A DNA stretch of 64,000 nt from Pseudalkalibacillus hwajinpoensis (GTDB lineage: Bacteria; Bacillota; Bacilli; Bacillales; Guptibacillaceae). The DNA is taken from contig NZ_CP156674.1 of NCBI RefSeq assembly GCF_039851965.1, forward strand, positions 2,542,001 to 2,606,000, written 5' to 3'. Shown one piece after another: positions 33,947 to 43,276 of the stretch. Position numbers and translations under genes: made by a program. Position 1 is the first letter of the stretch, and every line of letters begins with the position of its first letter. Under the pieces are notes generated by a model, which saw only the letters and a list, made by a program, of their open reading frames with translations, had not been told where the DNA came from and ran no database searches.

Positions 33947-35464
33947 ATGAATCTTACTCGTTTTTTTAAACGAAAGAAGACCTATAAAACTATAAAGAAT
34001 TCAGGCCTGGACAGCTCCCAAAAAATCTCCACTTCGATTCAGGAAAATGTGAGCTATATCAAAGATATAATCAATCACTCTGATGATTTAAAGCAAAAAG
34101 AATTAAAAAATAAAATGGTATTATTATATTTTTTTACATTGGCAGATCAAGAGAAGGTCACGAAGAAAATCATTTATCCCCTTTCGAAAACGGAGGACAT
34201 TCTGACCAGAATTCAATCGAATGGTGATCCTGCCGAAGATTTACATCTGGCGATTCAAGCCCTTTTAAAAGGGTATGCGGTCATTTTAATCGAAGGGCAA
34301 AGGAAATGTTACCTTTTCCATGTTGTGAAGACCTTTAATCGTTCGATCGATGAGCCTGATAATGAAAAAGTTGTTAGAGGGTCTCACGATGGATTTGTCG
34401 AGGATCTCTTTGTGAATGTCAATTTGATTCGAAAGCGAATTGAAACCATCGATTTAACCGTTCGATTTATCAGGGTAGGGAAGCGTACGAACACGAACGT
34501 AGGCATTGTTTATATGACTAGTCTTGCAGATCCAAAGGTTGTTCAGAAAGTGGAAGAACGTATCAAATCGATAGATTCAGATAATGTTTTTAGCCCCGGG
34601 TATATGGAAGAGTTTATCGAAGATACTCCATCCTCTCCATTCCCACAGATGCTGGCTACGGAGCGTCCGGATCGCGTAATCGCTAATTTACTGGAGGGAA
34701 GAGTGGCGGTCATAGTTGAAGGGAGCCCCACAACCCTAATTCTCCCCATTACGTTCTTTGCCTTTTATCAAACTCCTGATGATTATAATGGGAGGTGGCT
34801 TGCAGGTAGTTATTTGAGGCTCATTCGATTGATGAGTTTTGTCATTGCGATCGCTTTGCCCGGTTTTTATATTGGCGTTATTGGTTTTCACTTTGAAGTG
34901 ATTCCAGATGATTTGGTTCTCCCCATTAAGGCATCCATTGTTGACATTGCCTTCCCACCAATTGTTGAAGCATTAGCAATGGTAATCACCATTGAATTAA
35001 TTCGTGAGGCGGGGATACGACTTCCAAGCCCTGTCGGGCAGACGATTGGTATAGTAGGGGGCTTAATCATCGGTGATGCCGTGGTCCGCGCTGGTCTAAT
35101 TTCAAATGTCATGATCGTCATTATTGCAGTGACTGCCATTGCTTCTTTTGTCGTCCCATCGAATGAAATGAGTACCACTGTCCGGATACTTACTTACCCG
35201 ATATTAATTTCTGCGAGCTTATTTGGTTTTATTGGCATTGTATTTACGTTAATGATTATCTTAATTCATTTATGCAAACTGGAGTCATTTGGGAGCCCGT
35301 ATTTTGCCCCTTTAGCTCCCTTAAGGTGGAAGGAAATTAAAGATGCAATGATCCGAGTACCGGTTTGGAAAATGAATGAAAGACCATCGGACACGCAAGT
35401 TGAGGAGATTCAAAGGCAAGGAAAAACGAGAGGGTGGAAAAAAGATGGAAAAAATCGGAGGTGA
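33947..35464 (+). CDS. Spore germination receptor A subunit (GerA family)
   Basis: 505 residues from ATG 33947, preferred over 33920 because GTGGGGTGA lies just upstream. A soluble N-terminal domain of about 240 residues is followed by four to five membrane segments. Family signatures are DRVIANLLEGRVAVIVEGSP near residue 243 and IRLPSPVGQTIGIVGGLIIG near 357. Part of the inner-membrane germinant receptor that senses nutrients in the spore. Its end overlaps the B subunit gene by 20 bases. Confidence 0.93.
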   Translation: MNLTRFFKRKKTYKTIKNSGLDSSQKISTSIQENVSYIKDIINHSDDLKQKELKNKMVLLYFFTLADQEKVTKKIIYPLSKTEDILTRIQSNGDPAEDLHLAIQALLKGYAVILIEGQRKCYLFHVVKTFNRSIDEPDNEKVVRGSHDGFVEDLFVNVNLIRKRIETIDLTVRFIRVGKRTNTNVGIVYMTSLADPKVVQKVEERIKSIDSDNVFSPGYMEEFIEDTPSSPFPQMLATERPDRVIANLLEGRVAVIVEGSPTTLILPITFFAFYQTPDDYNGRWLAGSYLRLIRLMSFVIAIALPGFYIGVIGFHFEVIPDDLVLPIKASIVDIAFPPIVEALAMVITIELIREAGIRLPSPVGQTIGIVGGLIIGDAVVRAGLISNVMIVIIAVTAIASFVVPSNEMSTTVRILTYPILISASLFGFIGIVFTLMIILIHLCKLESFGSPYFAPLAPLRWKEIKDAMIRVPVWKMNERPSDTQVEEIQRQGKTRGWKKDGKNRR

Positions 35465-36551
35465 AATTACGCAACAACAGCTTTTTTTCCTTATTATTCA
35501 AACTCAGATCGGAATTGGGGTCTTAAGTCTTGCTTTTAATGTCTTTACTGCTGCCAAACAGGATGCCTGGATCGCCATGTTAATCGCCGGACTCATGGTA
35601 CAATTCTCCATTATGATCATTTGGTTGCTTTGCCAGAGATTTCCGTCCTCCATGCTTTACAGTATGGTACCTCAAATTTCAGGAAAGTGGATCGGAAATC
35701 TTTTAAATTGCGGATATTTAGTCTATTTCACGATGACTGCTGCGCTGGTATTGACTCTGCACAGCCAAATCATTTCTAATTGGGTCCTCCCTGAGACCCC
35801 TTCTTGGATTATATCGTTATTGATGACAGGCACAGGCATCTACATCTGTATGGGGAATTTGAAGGTTCTCGGTCGCTTTTTTTCCTTCGTCTCGCTATTT
35901 CTGGTGGTTCTTTTCCTCCTCATGACCTATGGGTTAAAGGATGCTAATTTCCTTTATCTGTTGCCAGTTGGAGAAGCTGGAATGGTTGATCTTTTAAAGG
36001 GGGCTAAGGAAGCGGTGATCTCACAATTAGGATTCGAGATGTTATTGGTTGTCTTTCCCTTTGTAATCGGCAAGAGCTCAAAGACGCTGAAAACGGCATC
36101 ATGGGCAAATTTGGTCGTCGTCTTATTTTACACGTATACCATCTTTGTAACGCTCTCTTATTTTAGCCCCGAGGAACTCAAGTTTGTTCCACAACCAGTC
36201 ATTTATATGTTGAAAGCATTTGAATTCAGTGTATTGTCTCGCGTTGATTTGGTGTTTTTATCTATATGGGTCGTATCAGTAACCACTTCCTTTATGATTT
36301 ATTTGTACATGGCTTCAAAAGGAATCGCTTATTTCTTTAAATCGAGTAGTCATTGGAAATATGTCCCTTGGATAGGAGGACTAGCGTTTAGCATAACGCT
36401 TTTCCTCAATGGTGATGAGCAATTGGTTTCTCGTTTTAGCACGTACGTTTCACAATTAGGCATTCTTTTTGTACTGATTATCCCTATTTTACTACTTCTT
36501 TCTTCTTACCTCTTCCACAAAAAAGAAGCCATGGGAGGGATGTCCAAATGA
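35445..36551 (+). CDS. Spore germination receptor B subunit (GerB, endospore permease family)
   Basis: 368 residues from ATG 35445 (GAGAGGGTGG upstream); an in-frame ATG at 35376 lies deep in the A gene. Ten membrane segments of the amino-acid permease fold, starting ITQQQLFFLIIQTQIGIGVL, the family hallmark. The B subunit is thought to bind the germinant. Overlaps the C subunit gene by four bases (ATGA). Confidence 0.93.
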   Translation: MEKIGGEITQQQLFFLIIQTQIGIGVLSLAFNVFTAAKQDAWIAMLIAGLMVQFSIMIIWLLCQRFPSSMLYSMVPQISGKWIGNLLNCGYLVYFTMTAALVLTLHSQIISNWVLPETPSWIISLLMTGTGIYICMGNLKVLGRFFSFVSLFLVVLFLLMTYGLKDANFLYLLPVGEAGMVDLLKGAKEAVISQLGFEMLLVVFPFVIGKSSKTLKTASWANLVVVLFYTYTIFVTLSYFSPEELKFVPQPVIYMLKAFEFSVLSRVDLVFLSIWVVSVTTSFMIYLYMASKGIAYFFKSSSHWKYVPWIGGLAFSITLFLNGDEQLVSRFSTYVSQLGILFVLIIPILLLLSSYLFHKKEAMGGMSK

Positions 36552-37681
36552 TGAACAACTTGTTTAAAAGAGGCCTATTAGTGGCAGGTTGTCTACTCAT
36601 CACAACAGGCTGTTGGGATCAACGCTTATTTAAAGATGCCCAGTTGGTTCTTAGTGTTGGGATGGACACAACAGAAAATGGCCAAATCAATACAACGACT
36701 TCTGTTCCCTATATCGAGAAAGGGGAACAAGGTCCAGGGAAGGAAAGTATCCAAATTGTGTCTGCGGTCGCTAATACTCCAAGAGAAACACGAACCAAGA
36801 TCGATCAAAAAATTCCTAACCGTATAGACCCGTCAAAAATGAAGGTTCTTGTCTTAGGGAGTACGCTGGCCGAACAAAAAATATATCCAGTCTTAGACGT
36901 GTTTTATAGGGAGCCCAAAAGTAATTTGAATGCGATGTTAGCGGTTGCGGAAGGTTCTGCGGAAGGAATAATCTCCATGAAGGCAAAAGATGTCCCTAGA
37001 GTTAGTGAGTATATAAGTGGCCTGTTAGAAGGGGCTGAAGACTCATCGATTATTCCCGAGCAAAATATTCAATTGGTTTGCGCTGAAATTTTTGATCCTG
37101 GCCAGGATTTCTTATTACCGCTATTAGATATCAACGAGGAGGAAGCTCTTATTTATCTAAAAGGGGTGGCCATTTTTAATGATCAAGTATACACAGGCGA
37201 ATCCCTGACCCCGGATGAAGGAACGCTTTACCAGTTGATGAGTGGTAAAAAAGGTGAGATGGCTCGAATGACCAAGCAAATTAGTGAAGATCGTGAGCCA
37301 AAAATTCTAAACTATATCACTGTTGATGTGATCGATGTGAATAGTCAGATAAACATTGAGGTTAGTGAGGATCAAGCAATCACAGTAAACCTAGACACCA
37401 ATTTAGAAGTCAGAGCAGTAGAATACCCGAAAGACCAATTAAGTAGCAACAAGGAAATTAAGAAATTGAATGAAGCACTTACGAAAAGCCTTACAGAACA
37501 GGCGAATGAGATTATCAAAAAGTTGCAGGAAGCAAATAGTGATCCTCTCGGAATTGGCAGAAGAATGATTGCATTTCATCATGACACTTGGAAAACGATG
37601 GATTGGAAAGACATATACCCAACGATTACTTTTAATCCAAAGGTAAAGGTGAAAGTCATTCAACATGGCATTATTGAATAA
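36548..37681 (+). CDS. Spore germination receptor C subunit, Ger(x)C lipoprotein
   Basis: 377 residues with a lipoprotein signal ending in LLITTGCWDQR, lipid-carrying Cys at residue 22, and the family motif GCWDQR. C-terminal GRRMIAFHHDTWKTMDWKDI fits the Ger(x)C fold. Sits on the outside of the inner spore membrane and completes the ABC receptor. Confidence 0.93.
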   Translation: MMNNLFKRGLLVAGCLLITTGCWDQRLFKDAQLVLSVGMDTTENGQINTTTSVPYIEKGEQGPGKESIQIVSAVANTPRETRTKIDQKIPNRIDPSKMKVLVLGSTLAEQKIYPVLDVFYREPKSNLNAMLAVAEGSAEGIISMKAKDVPRVSEYISGLLEGAEDSSIIPEQNIQLVCAEIFDPGQDFLLPLLDINEEEALIYLKGVAIFNDQVYTGESLTPDEGTLYQLMSGKKGEMARMTKQISEDREPKILNYITVDVIDVNSQINIEVSEDQAITVNLDTNLEVRAVEYPKDQLSSNKEIKKLNEALTKSLTEQANEIIKKLQEANSDPLGIGRRMIAFHHDTWKTMDWKDIYPTITFNPKVKVKVIQHGIIE

Positions 37682-37690
37682 GTAAAGGAA

Positions 37691-38020
37691 GATGATTCTA
37701 TAGATGAAAAGGAAAAAATCATTCAAATTTATATGGATGTATTGGCCGGAAAAAGAAAGCGATTTACCAATGATTTCTTTAGAGGAGAAGAATGAAAGCG
37801 TTACTTAGCAACGATAACTCGTTATTTAATTGAAAAAAAGCTTTCTATCACACCAGCTAATATCCCGAAAGAGGTAAGAGCAAGCACCTTATGGAATTAT
37901 CGCTTACGATCCCCTGTGAAATTGTATAATTGGAAGCAAAAACCAAATGAAAGAAAGGGATTAATCGCTCGATCCATACGACACAAGCCCAAGCTTCTCC
38001 TATTTGGAGAAGCTAATTGA
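37691..38020 (+). pseudogene. DUF4046-like protein with premature stop
   Basis: The frame directly after the C subunit reads IYMDVLAGKRKRFTNDFFRG, then meets TGA at 37793-37795 and goes on in the same frame with RYLATITRYLIEKKL and LWNYRLRSPVKLYNW to TGA 38018. Together this resembles DUF4046 proteins of Bacillus (R-K-R-F-P...F / L-W-x-Y-R-L-R). A GGA to TGA change would explain it. No start with a good ribosome binding site is left. Family name from memory. Confidence 0.45.
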
Positions 38021-38070
38021 TTATGGGAATTTAGAAGGTAATATTGAACTAAAACGTGAGAAAATAGATA

Positions 38071-38103
38071 GTTTTCACTGGTCTCGAACCGTCCCGATGA
38101 TTT
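38071..38103. repeat. REP-like solo end
   Basis: TTTTCACTGGTCTCGAACCG then TCCCGATGATT, the right end of the unit E/F type. Between a pseudogene and the 3' end of phoD. Confidence 0.6.
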
Positions 38104-38206
38104 AATCACATTCAAGGTCATCCTTAAACCCAAGAAAGATTAAAAATAGCGACGAAATGAATTCGTCGCTAAAAATCTGGAATAGTTGATAAGATCCATA
38201 TTTAGA

Positions 38207-39958
38207 TCAGGGGGTTAAGGTTCCTCTTTTATTCATTTGTTTTTCATGGGCTTCTTCTTGTGCTTTGATACGATCGCCTTCGACTTCGTTTGATTTATGA
38301 ATTTTGGTCTTTAACGGGTTATCTTTTTTAAGATTTAGTCCTGGGCTTTGATCCCTAATTTCAAACGTTGCTCTTGTCTCTATTGGAGCTCCAGGCTGAC
38401 TGACAAACGGTACTACTCGATAATCCGCTGTCCATTTTTCAGGAGTGACAGTACAACGTACATAGCCTCGATAATCATTGAAAAATTTTATGTGAGGATT
38501 TTCTGCTAATATCGCATCAGTGTCTTTCCGCTTTTCTGCCCCGTCACCACCTGAAGTAATAGAAGTTCCAACGAACTCTGATCCCAAAATTTCTGAGCTT
38601 GGGTCGTTATAATCTTTTTTAATGTCACCCGCCCAGTTAGCGTGAACGTCTCCGGTCAGGACAACTAAATTTTCCACTTTCTCTTTGATCAAATGGTCTA
38701 AAATACGATCACGATTGGCGGCATAACCATCCCATGCATCCATGTTGTACTTAATGCCTTCCCCGGTATCAAAGTCGAGTTGGTTAAAGAAAATTTGTTG
38801 TGCTAGCACGTTCCATTTCGCTTCTGAACGACTAAGTCCCTCTAACAACCACTGTTCTTGTGCTTGTCCAAGCAAGGTGCGATTTGGGTCCATCGATTCT
38901 GCACTTGGCGGCTTAATGCCGTCTCCATTAGCTTGATCATCACGATATTGGCGGGTATCAAGCACATGAAAATCAATCAAATTTCCATATGAGAATCTGC
39001 GATAGAGGTTCATGTCAATTCCATGTGGAATGGAAGCCCTTCTTAAGGGCATGTGTTCATAATAGGCCTGGTATGCATTGGCGCGCCGTTTCAAAAACTC
39101 TTCGACAGACTGACCCTTCTCAGGAATTTCATCTGCATAGTTATTTTCTACTTCATGATCATCCCATGTTACGATCCAAGGGAAAGCAGCATGAGCGGCC
39201 TGCAGATCTTTATCACTTTTATATTGAGCCAGTCGGTTACGATAGTCTTCAAGAGTAATGATTTCGGGGCCGCTATGTGTTCTAACGTTTCCTGTTTTTG
39301 CAATGTATTCGTTTGGTCCATATTCATATATATAATCACCAAGGTGGATGACTAAATCAAGGTTTTCCTCTGCCATATGCTTGTATGCGGTATAGTAACC
39401 ATGCTCGAATTGCTGGCAGGAGGCGAAGGCAAACGTAAGGTTAGCAAGTTGTTCACCGGGAGGAGGTAGCGTTTTTGTTTTTCCAAGAGGACTAACCTCT
39501 TTTCCGGCTATGAATCGGAAATAATACTGTCGATTTGGCTGAAGATTTGTTACTTCGACATGGACAGAATGACCGAGTTCAGGACGGGCAATCTCTGTTC
39601 CGGAATCAACAAGTTTATGAAACTTCTCATCTTTAGAGATTTCCCACTGTACAGGAATGTTGTGATAAGGCATTCCTCCACCATTCAACGGTTCAGGGGC
39701 TAGCCTTGTCCAAAGGACCACACTATCAGCAAGTGGATCTCCAGATGTAACTCCAAGTGTAAAAGGGTAGTTTGTAAACTGAGGAGCCGCTTCCACTTTA
39801 AGACCGTTAAAGTTATTGGCCAGTGTCATGCCTAATGCAATTCCAGCTACCTTGCTCGATTGTGATAAAAAATTCCTTCTGTTCATTGGTCGTCTTAATA
39901 ATCGCTCAGATTCCGATTTGAACATGTCATCCATTTCTTGAAACGGTTTTTTTCTCAA
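38207..39958 (-). CDS. phoD: Alkaline phosphatase/phosphodiesterase D with Tat signal
   Basis: 583 residues. The Tat signal NRRNFLSQSSKVAGIALGM has the twin arginines at 27-28 after an extended N-region, as in Bacillus PhoD. Catalytic region: VTSGDPLADSVVLWTRLAP near residue 70, ASCQQFEHGYYTAY near 179, IHLGDYIYEYG near 205, WDDHEVENNYADE near 268 and VVLTGDVHANWAGD near 435, all contributing metal ligands. A folded, metal-loaded wall phosphodiesterase active on teichoic acids. A 377-base gap to tatC suggests an own promoter, but no clear Pho box was found there. Confidence 0.94.
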   Translation of the reverse strand: MRKKPFQEMDDMFKSESERLLRRPMNRRNFLSQSSKVAGIALGMTLANNFNGLKVEAAPQFTNYPFTLGVTSGDPLADSVVLWTRLAPEPLNGGGMPYHNIPVQWEISKDEKFHKLVDSGTEIARPELGHSVHVEVTNLQPNRQYYFRFIAGKEVSPLGKTKTLPPPGEQLANLTFAFASCQQFEHGYYTAYKHMAEENLDLVIHLGDYIYEYGPNEYIAKTGNVRTHSGPEIITLEDYRNRLAQYKSDKDLQAAHAAFPWIVTWDDHEVENNYADEIPEKGQSVEEFLKRRANAYQAYYEHMPLRRASIPHGIDMNLYRRFSYGNLIDFHVLDTRQYRDDQANGDGIKPPSAESMDPNRTLLGQAQEQWLLEGLSRSEAKWNVLAQQIFFNQLDFDTGEGIKYNMDAWDGYAANRDRILDHLIKEKVENLVVLTGDVHANWAGDIKKDYNDPSSEILGSEFVGTSITSGGDGAEKRKDTDAILAENPHIKFFNDYRGYVRCTVTPEKWTADYRVVPFVSQPGAPIETRATFEIRDQSPGLNLKKDNPLKTKIHKSNEVEGDRIKAQEEAHEKQMNKRGTLTP

Positions 39959-40335
39959 TTAAATGCTCCTTTCAATAGTGTGATTCATCGAACAACTCTA
40001 ATATAAAAAAACAATATAAAAGAAGAATGAAGCTCTAGTTAAAGGTAATTGAAGATTTAAAGAATCATGTTAACAAAGCCTAATACTTTTGTAGGGGTGA
40101 ATTTTGAATATTTTCCTTTTAACCGGAAAAGTCTTACTATAAATTAGATATCTACCTTAAAATTGGAATTTATCTGGCTGATTAGTCCGGCTATGTATAA
40201 AATTCGTTCTTTACAAACTGTAAAGTCCGGGTTAACAAAAGCAATAAAAATATAAAGGAGATAAAGAAACAAATGAAACCGGTCAGTTCCCTTTTGTTTC
40301 TTTTAGGGATTAGAATTAAAATTATTAAGAAAAGA
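39959..40335. other. Intergenic region phoD-tatC
   Basis: One TTAACA hexamer on the minus strand near 40072 but no convincing 11-base repeats. A 70-codon hydrophobic frame (40403-40191, minus) overlaps the tatC end; it lacks a ribosome binding site and is not called. Confidence 0.4.
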
Positions 40336-41058
40336 CTAAGTGGCCACCGCGACCTTTTGTTTTCTTTTATAAACCACTTTTGATAACAGAACACTGCACT
40401 CATATAAAAACAACAACGGAATAATGACGAGGATATCCGAAATGAAGTCAGGTGGGGTGATGAGAACCGCCGTTACAATTAAGGCGAAATAAGCATATTT
40501 TCTAATTTTTTGTAACCGGTAAGGGTTTAACACACCAAGACTCGTTAAAAACATAATAATGACAGGAAGTTCAAATAAAATACCGAACGGAAGGGTCATA
40601 TGAAGCATAAACTTAAAGTATTTTTCAGTCGTGAAGAAGGTTGTAAACATGCCTTCAGATAAAGAGATAAGGAATTGAAATACGATTGGAAAGATCACAA
40701 AATAACCAAATGATATTCCGACAACAAATAAAATAAATAGGGCTGGAATGTAAGCTAACGTTACATGTTGCTCTTTCTCTTTTAATGCCGGTCGAACGAA
40801 TAACCAGAGTTGATGGGCAGCGATCGGAATCGTCCCTGCAATAGCTATAATACTTGCTAACATCAGGTAAACCCATAAGATGTCACTTGGCCCTAAGACG
40901 GCTAGTTTCATTGGTAAGTCTTTAATTAACCAGTAATAGATGTCTTGTACAAAAATAAAAGTTAGTGTTAACAGGAGTAGGAATGATCCCATTGAAATCA
41001 TGAGTCTTTTCCGTAATTCTCCTAAATGTTCAACAAGCTCAATATTTTTATCTTCCAT
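40336..41058 (-). CDS. tatC: Twin-arginine translocase subunit TatC
   Basis: 240 residues, six membrane segments. The N-terminal LVEHLGELRKRLMIS and the FGYFVIFPIVFQFLISLSEG region are TatC hallmarks, and the invariant Glu in FELPVIIMFL is present. It recognises RR signal peptides. AGGTGATG precedes ATG 41058. The gene lies between tatA and phoD, so the translocase and its substrate are encoded together, as in the B. subtilis phoD-tatAd-tatCd operon. Confidence 0.95.
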   Translation of the reverse strand: MEDKNIELVEHLGELRKRLMISMGSFLLLLTLTFIFVQDIYYWLIKDLPMKLAVLGPSDILWVYLMLASIIAIAGTIPIAAHQLWLFVRPALKEKEQHVTLAYIPALFILFVVGISFGYFVIFPIVFQFLISLSEGMFTTFFTTEKYFKFMLHMTLPFGILFELPVIIMFLTSLGVLNPYRLQKIRKYAYFALIVTAVLITPPDFISDILVIIPLLFLYECSVLLSKVVYKRKQKVAVAT

Positions 41059-41134
41059 TTACATCACCTCATTAAGAAGACAGAAGATGTAAGTAAGAAA
41101 AAAACTAAATCTTCTGTCTTCTGGTTAAACCTAA

Positions 41135-41344
41135 CTAGAGTGTTTTTTCATCCTTTTGTGTTGAACTTTCTTTGTTGGACTCTTTGGAATTTTCATCCGA
41201 AACCAATTCACGTGTTGATTTTTTGAACTCTCTCAACGTAGAACCAAATGCTCGGCCAATTTCTGGTAACTTCGATGGCCCAAAGATAATTAACGCGATG
41301 ACAAGGACAATGATTAAACCTGGAATCCCTATGTTTTGTAGCAA
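41135..41344 (-). CDS. tatA: Twin-arginine translocase subunit TatA
   Basis: 69 residues: one N-terminal membrane helix (GIPGLIIVLVIALIIFGPSK), the FGP hinge, an amphipathic helix (LPEIGRAFGSTLREFKK) and an acidic, Lys-rich tail. Start is TTG 41344 with AAGGAGGTG 9 bases upstream. In Gram-positive two-component Tat systems TatA also fulfils TatB function; no tatB is present. Confidence 0.94.
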   Translation of the reverse strand: MLQNIGIPGLIIVLVIALIIFGPSKLPEIGRAFGSTLREFKKSTRELVSDENSKESNKESSTQKDEKTL

Positions 41345-41365
41345 GAAACGGCACCTCCTTCTATT

Positions 41366-41542
41366 TTAGATCCTGAGGACCCTGGAATTGTAATAATTAA
41401 ACAGTTTATAATCAGGCGGATGCCCACAAAGATGACATTTATTTTTTCCATTTGCTTTATCCTCGTTAGAAATAGGAAGAACATGTGGAAGATAAATCAG
41501 CTTTAAACCTTTCTTAACATGTTTTGTACAAACAATAACCAT
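41366..41542 (-). CDS. Small CxxC zinc-ribbon-like protein in the Tat/phosphatase operon
   Basis: 58 residues from ATG 41542, with GGGAG 10 bases upstream. It reads VCTKHVKKGLKLIYLPHV, a short spacer, then NKCHLCGHPPDYKLFNYYN. Cys5, His8, Cys36 and Cys39 could bind one zinc ion. It lies 21 bases before the tatA start and 81 bases after phoX, on the same strand. The arrangement of the CxxH and CxxC pairs and the position inside this operon support a real gene. I recall similar short proteins beside Bacillus tat genes but know of no assigned function. A role in metal supply or Tat assembly is only a guess. Confidence 0.65.
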   Translation of the reverse strand: MVIVCTKHVKKGLKLIYLPHVLPISNEDKANGKNKCHLCGHPPDYKLFNYYNSRVLRI

Positions 41543-41623
41543 GTGATTATGTCTCCCGTACTTGATAAACTTTCTTGATTTCTATCAAGTTTTGTTTCGA
41601 GCACTTATATCGTTTTTAGCAAA

Positions 41624-43276
41624 TTATTTTTTGAAGTGGCCACCTTGTACCGCGACAAGAGAAGACCGACCAAAGTCATATCCAGGATATTGATTCCATG
41701 TGTCTGGATGTTGGACATCCAAGAACAATGTCTTTTCATCCGGTGTTAACCAGGGACCCGTCACTTCACTTCCCTGAGGGCCCGATGCAAACTGGAACGG
41801 TGTCCCGTAGTTCTTTCCGTCTGTTGGTATCATAAAAACTCCGCAGTTTTTATAAGCAGCATAAACATTATCTTCTGTAGCACCAAAGTCTTCCACTACC
41901 CATAAGTTGCCCTTGCTATCAAAATGAAGATTATCAGGGCATGTAATCCCGCTTTCACCTCCGCCGGCAACGAACACCTGAAATGTAAACTTTTCACTTC
42001 CGTGGTCCCCTTCAGCTGGTTCAAAACGAATGATTTGTCCATAAAAATTTCCATGATTGGAATTGTTGGTTAATGATAAAAATACGCTACCGTCAATCGG
42101 ATGGATCTCTACGTCTTCCGGACGATCTAGTGGGGTGGCACCAACTGCACGAGCAGCTTCACGGGCATACGTTAACACATCAGCTTGTCCAGAGAAGAAT
42201 TTTTCACCGCTAGCTTCATAGTTTTGCAGTTTTTCATTCGATTCATAGTCCAGTGCGATCCATTCTTGGTTCCCGAGATTCGCAACATATAACGTTCCGC
42301 TTTCTAGCAGATTAAAATTCATTTCACGGTTCGTCGGATTGTATTTCTTATCACTTATGAATTTAAAGAAAAACTCGTCGCGCTTATCGTCACCCATATA
42401 AATAACAACTCTGCCGTCTTTCGTTGTTCCCATCGCTGCGTTCTCGTGAGCAAAGCGGCCCAGTGCCGTATGTTTGCATACTGGTCGATCAAGATTAAAT
42501 GGGTCTACCTCAACGATCCATCCATAATGCTCGTCCGTGAAGTTCGGCCATCCGTAATCGTCGCCGTAGAACGTGTTTTCTTCACATGATAGTGCCGTGT
42601 TCCAAAGCGTCAGCCCACCGCTGCAGTTTCCAAGTGTTCCTTCAACTGTTGTTGCCCCTTTCACAGCTTTACTTCCTGAGGCAGGTCCAGTTAGCTTAAT
42701 CGAAGTTGTACCGTCTACACGGCGGTTAAATTTGTCGTCCTTTACAAGCTTCCATTCACCGCTTTCTTTTTTAACATGAATGACAGAGCCACCAACAGCT
42801 TCTTTTTCCATTTTTAAAAGCTGAGGATAGCTGCCAAGCTTCGATTTTTCAAAATTATCCGGGTTGATCCCAAGCATTTTCATATAATTTTCTGGCTCTG
42901 GAAATTCATGATTGACCCAGATCAAACCCTCTTCTGAGTTATTTCCGCCTTCTAAGCTATCGATAGGGAAGTACACAGTAAGGTCAGCGGCATCCCCAAA
43001 TTTTTCACCTTTAGAGTTAATCACATTTCCATAGGATGCAACGATGTTATAGCTATATCCTTTGGCAAGGACTAGATCGTTTTCCCACGTACGATCTATA
43101 GGTATAAAAGGTGCTGTTAGAGATTTCCCTTTTCCTTTTCCTTTTGGATCTCCATCCATCAAATGGTTAGCTGTCATGGCATTTGCTTGATTTGTTAAGG
43201 TGTTCAGGCCTGAGGAAGCAGCGACCAATGCAGCAGTACTGCTTCCCATATACGTTAAAAATTGACGCCTTTTCAT
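41624..43276 (-). CDS. phoX: PhoX-family alkaline phosphatase with Tat signal
   Basis: 550 residues (DUF839). Tat signal KRRQFLTYMGSSTAALVAAS with twin arginines at 3-4. The body starts with TWENDLVLAKGYSYNIVASY near residue 63; LIWVNHEFPEPENY near 119, NCSGGLTLWNTALSCEENTF near 217 and CPDNLHFDSKGNLWVVEDFG near 460 are PhoX signatures for its Fe/Ca cofactor site. It hydrolyses phosphomonoesters outside the cell. First gene of the cluster phoX - CxxC protein - tatA - tatC - phoD, and directly behind a Pho box. Confidence 0.93.
   Translation of the reverse strand: MKRRQFLTYMGSSTAALVAASSGLNTLTNQANAMTANHLMDGDPKGKGKGKSLTAPFIPIDRTWENDLVLAKGYSYNIVASYGNVINSKGEKFGDAADLTVYFPIDSLEGGNNSEEGLIWVNHEFPEPENYMKMLGINPDNFEKSKLGSYPQLLKMEKEAVGGSVIHVKKESGEWKLVKDDKFNRRVDGTTSIKLTGPASGSKAVKGATTVEGTLGNCSGGLTLWNTALSCEENTFYGDDYGWPNFTDEHYGWIVEVDPFNLDRPVCKHTALGRFAHENAAMGTTKDGRVVIYMGDDKRDEFFFKFISDKKYNPTNREMNFNLLESGTLYVANLGNQEWIALDYESNEKLQNYEASGEKFFSGQADVLTYAREAARAVGATPLDRPEDVEIHPIDGSVFLSLTNNSNHGNFYGQIIRFEPAEGDHGSEKFTFQVFVAGGGESGITCPDNLHFDSKGNLWVVEDFGATEDNVYAAYKNCGVFMIPTDGKNYGTPFQFASGPQGSEVTGPWLTPDEKTLFLDVQHPDTWNQYPGYDFGRSSLVAVQGGHFKK

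Noticed and set aside
39959..40335. Pho box before phoD
   Set aside because: Only one TTAACA hexamer; the neighbouring hexamers at 11-base steps do not fit.
40191..40403. 70-codon hydrophobic minus-strand frame overlapping the end of tatC
   Set aside because: No ribosome binding site, 68-base overlap in another frame and low complexity; probably a shadow.
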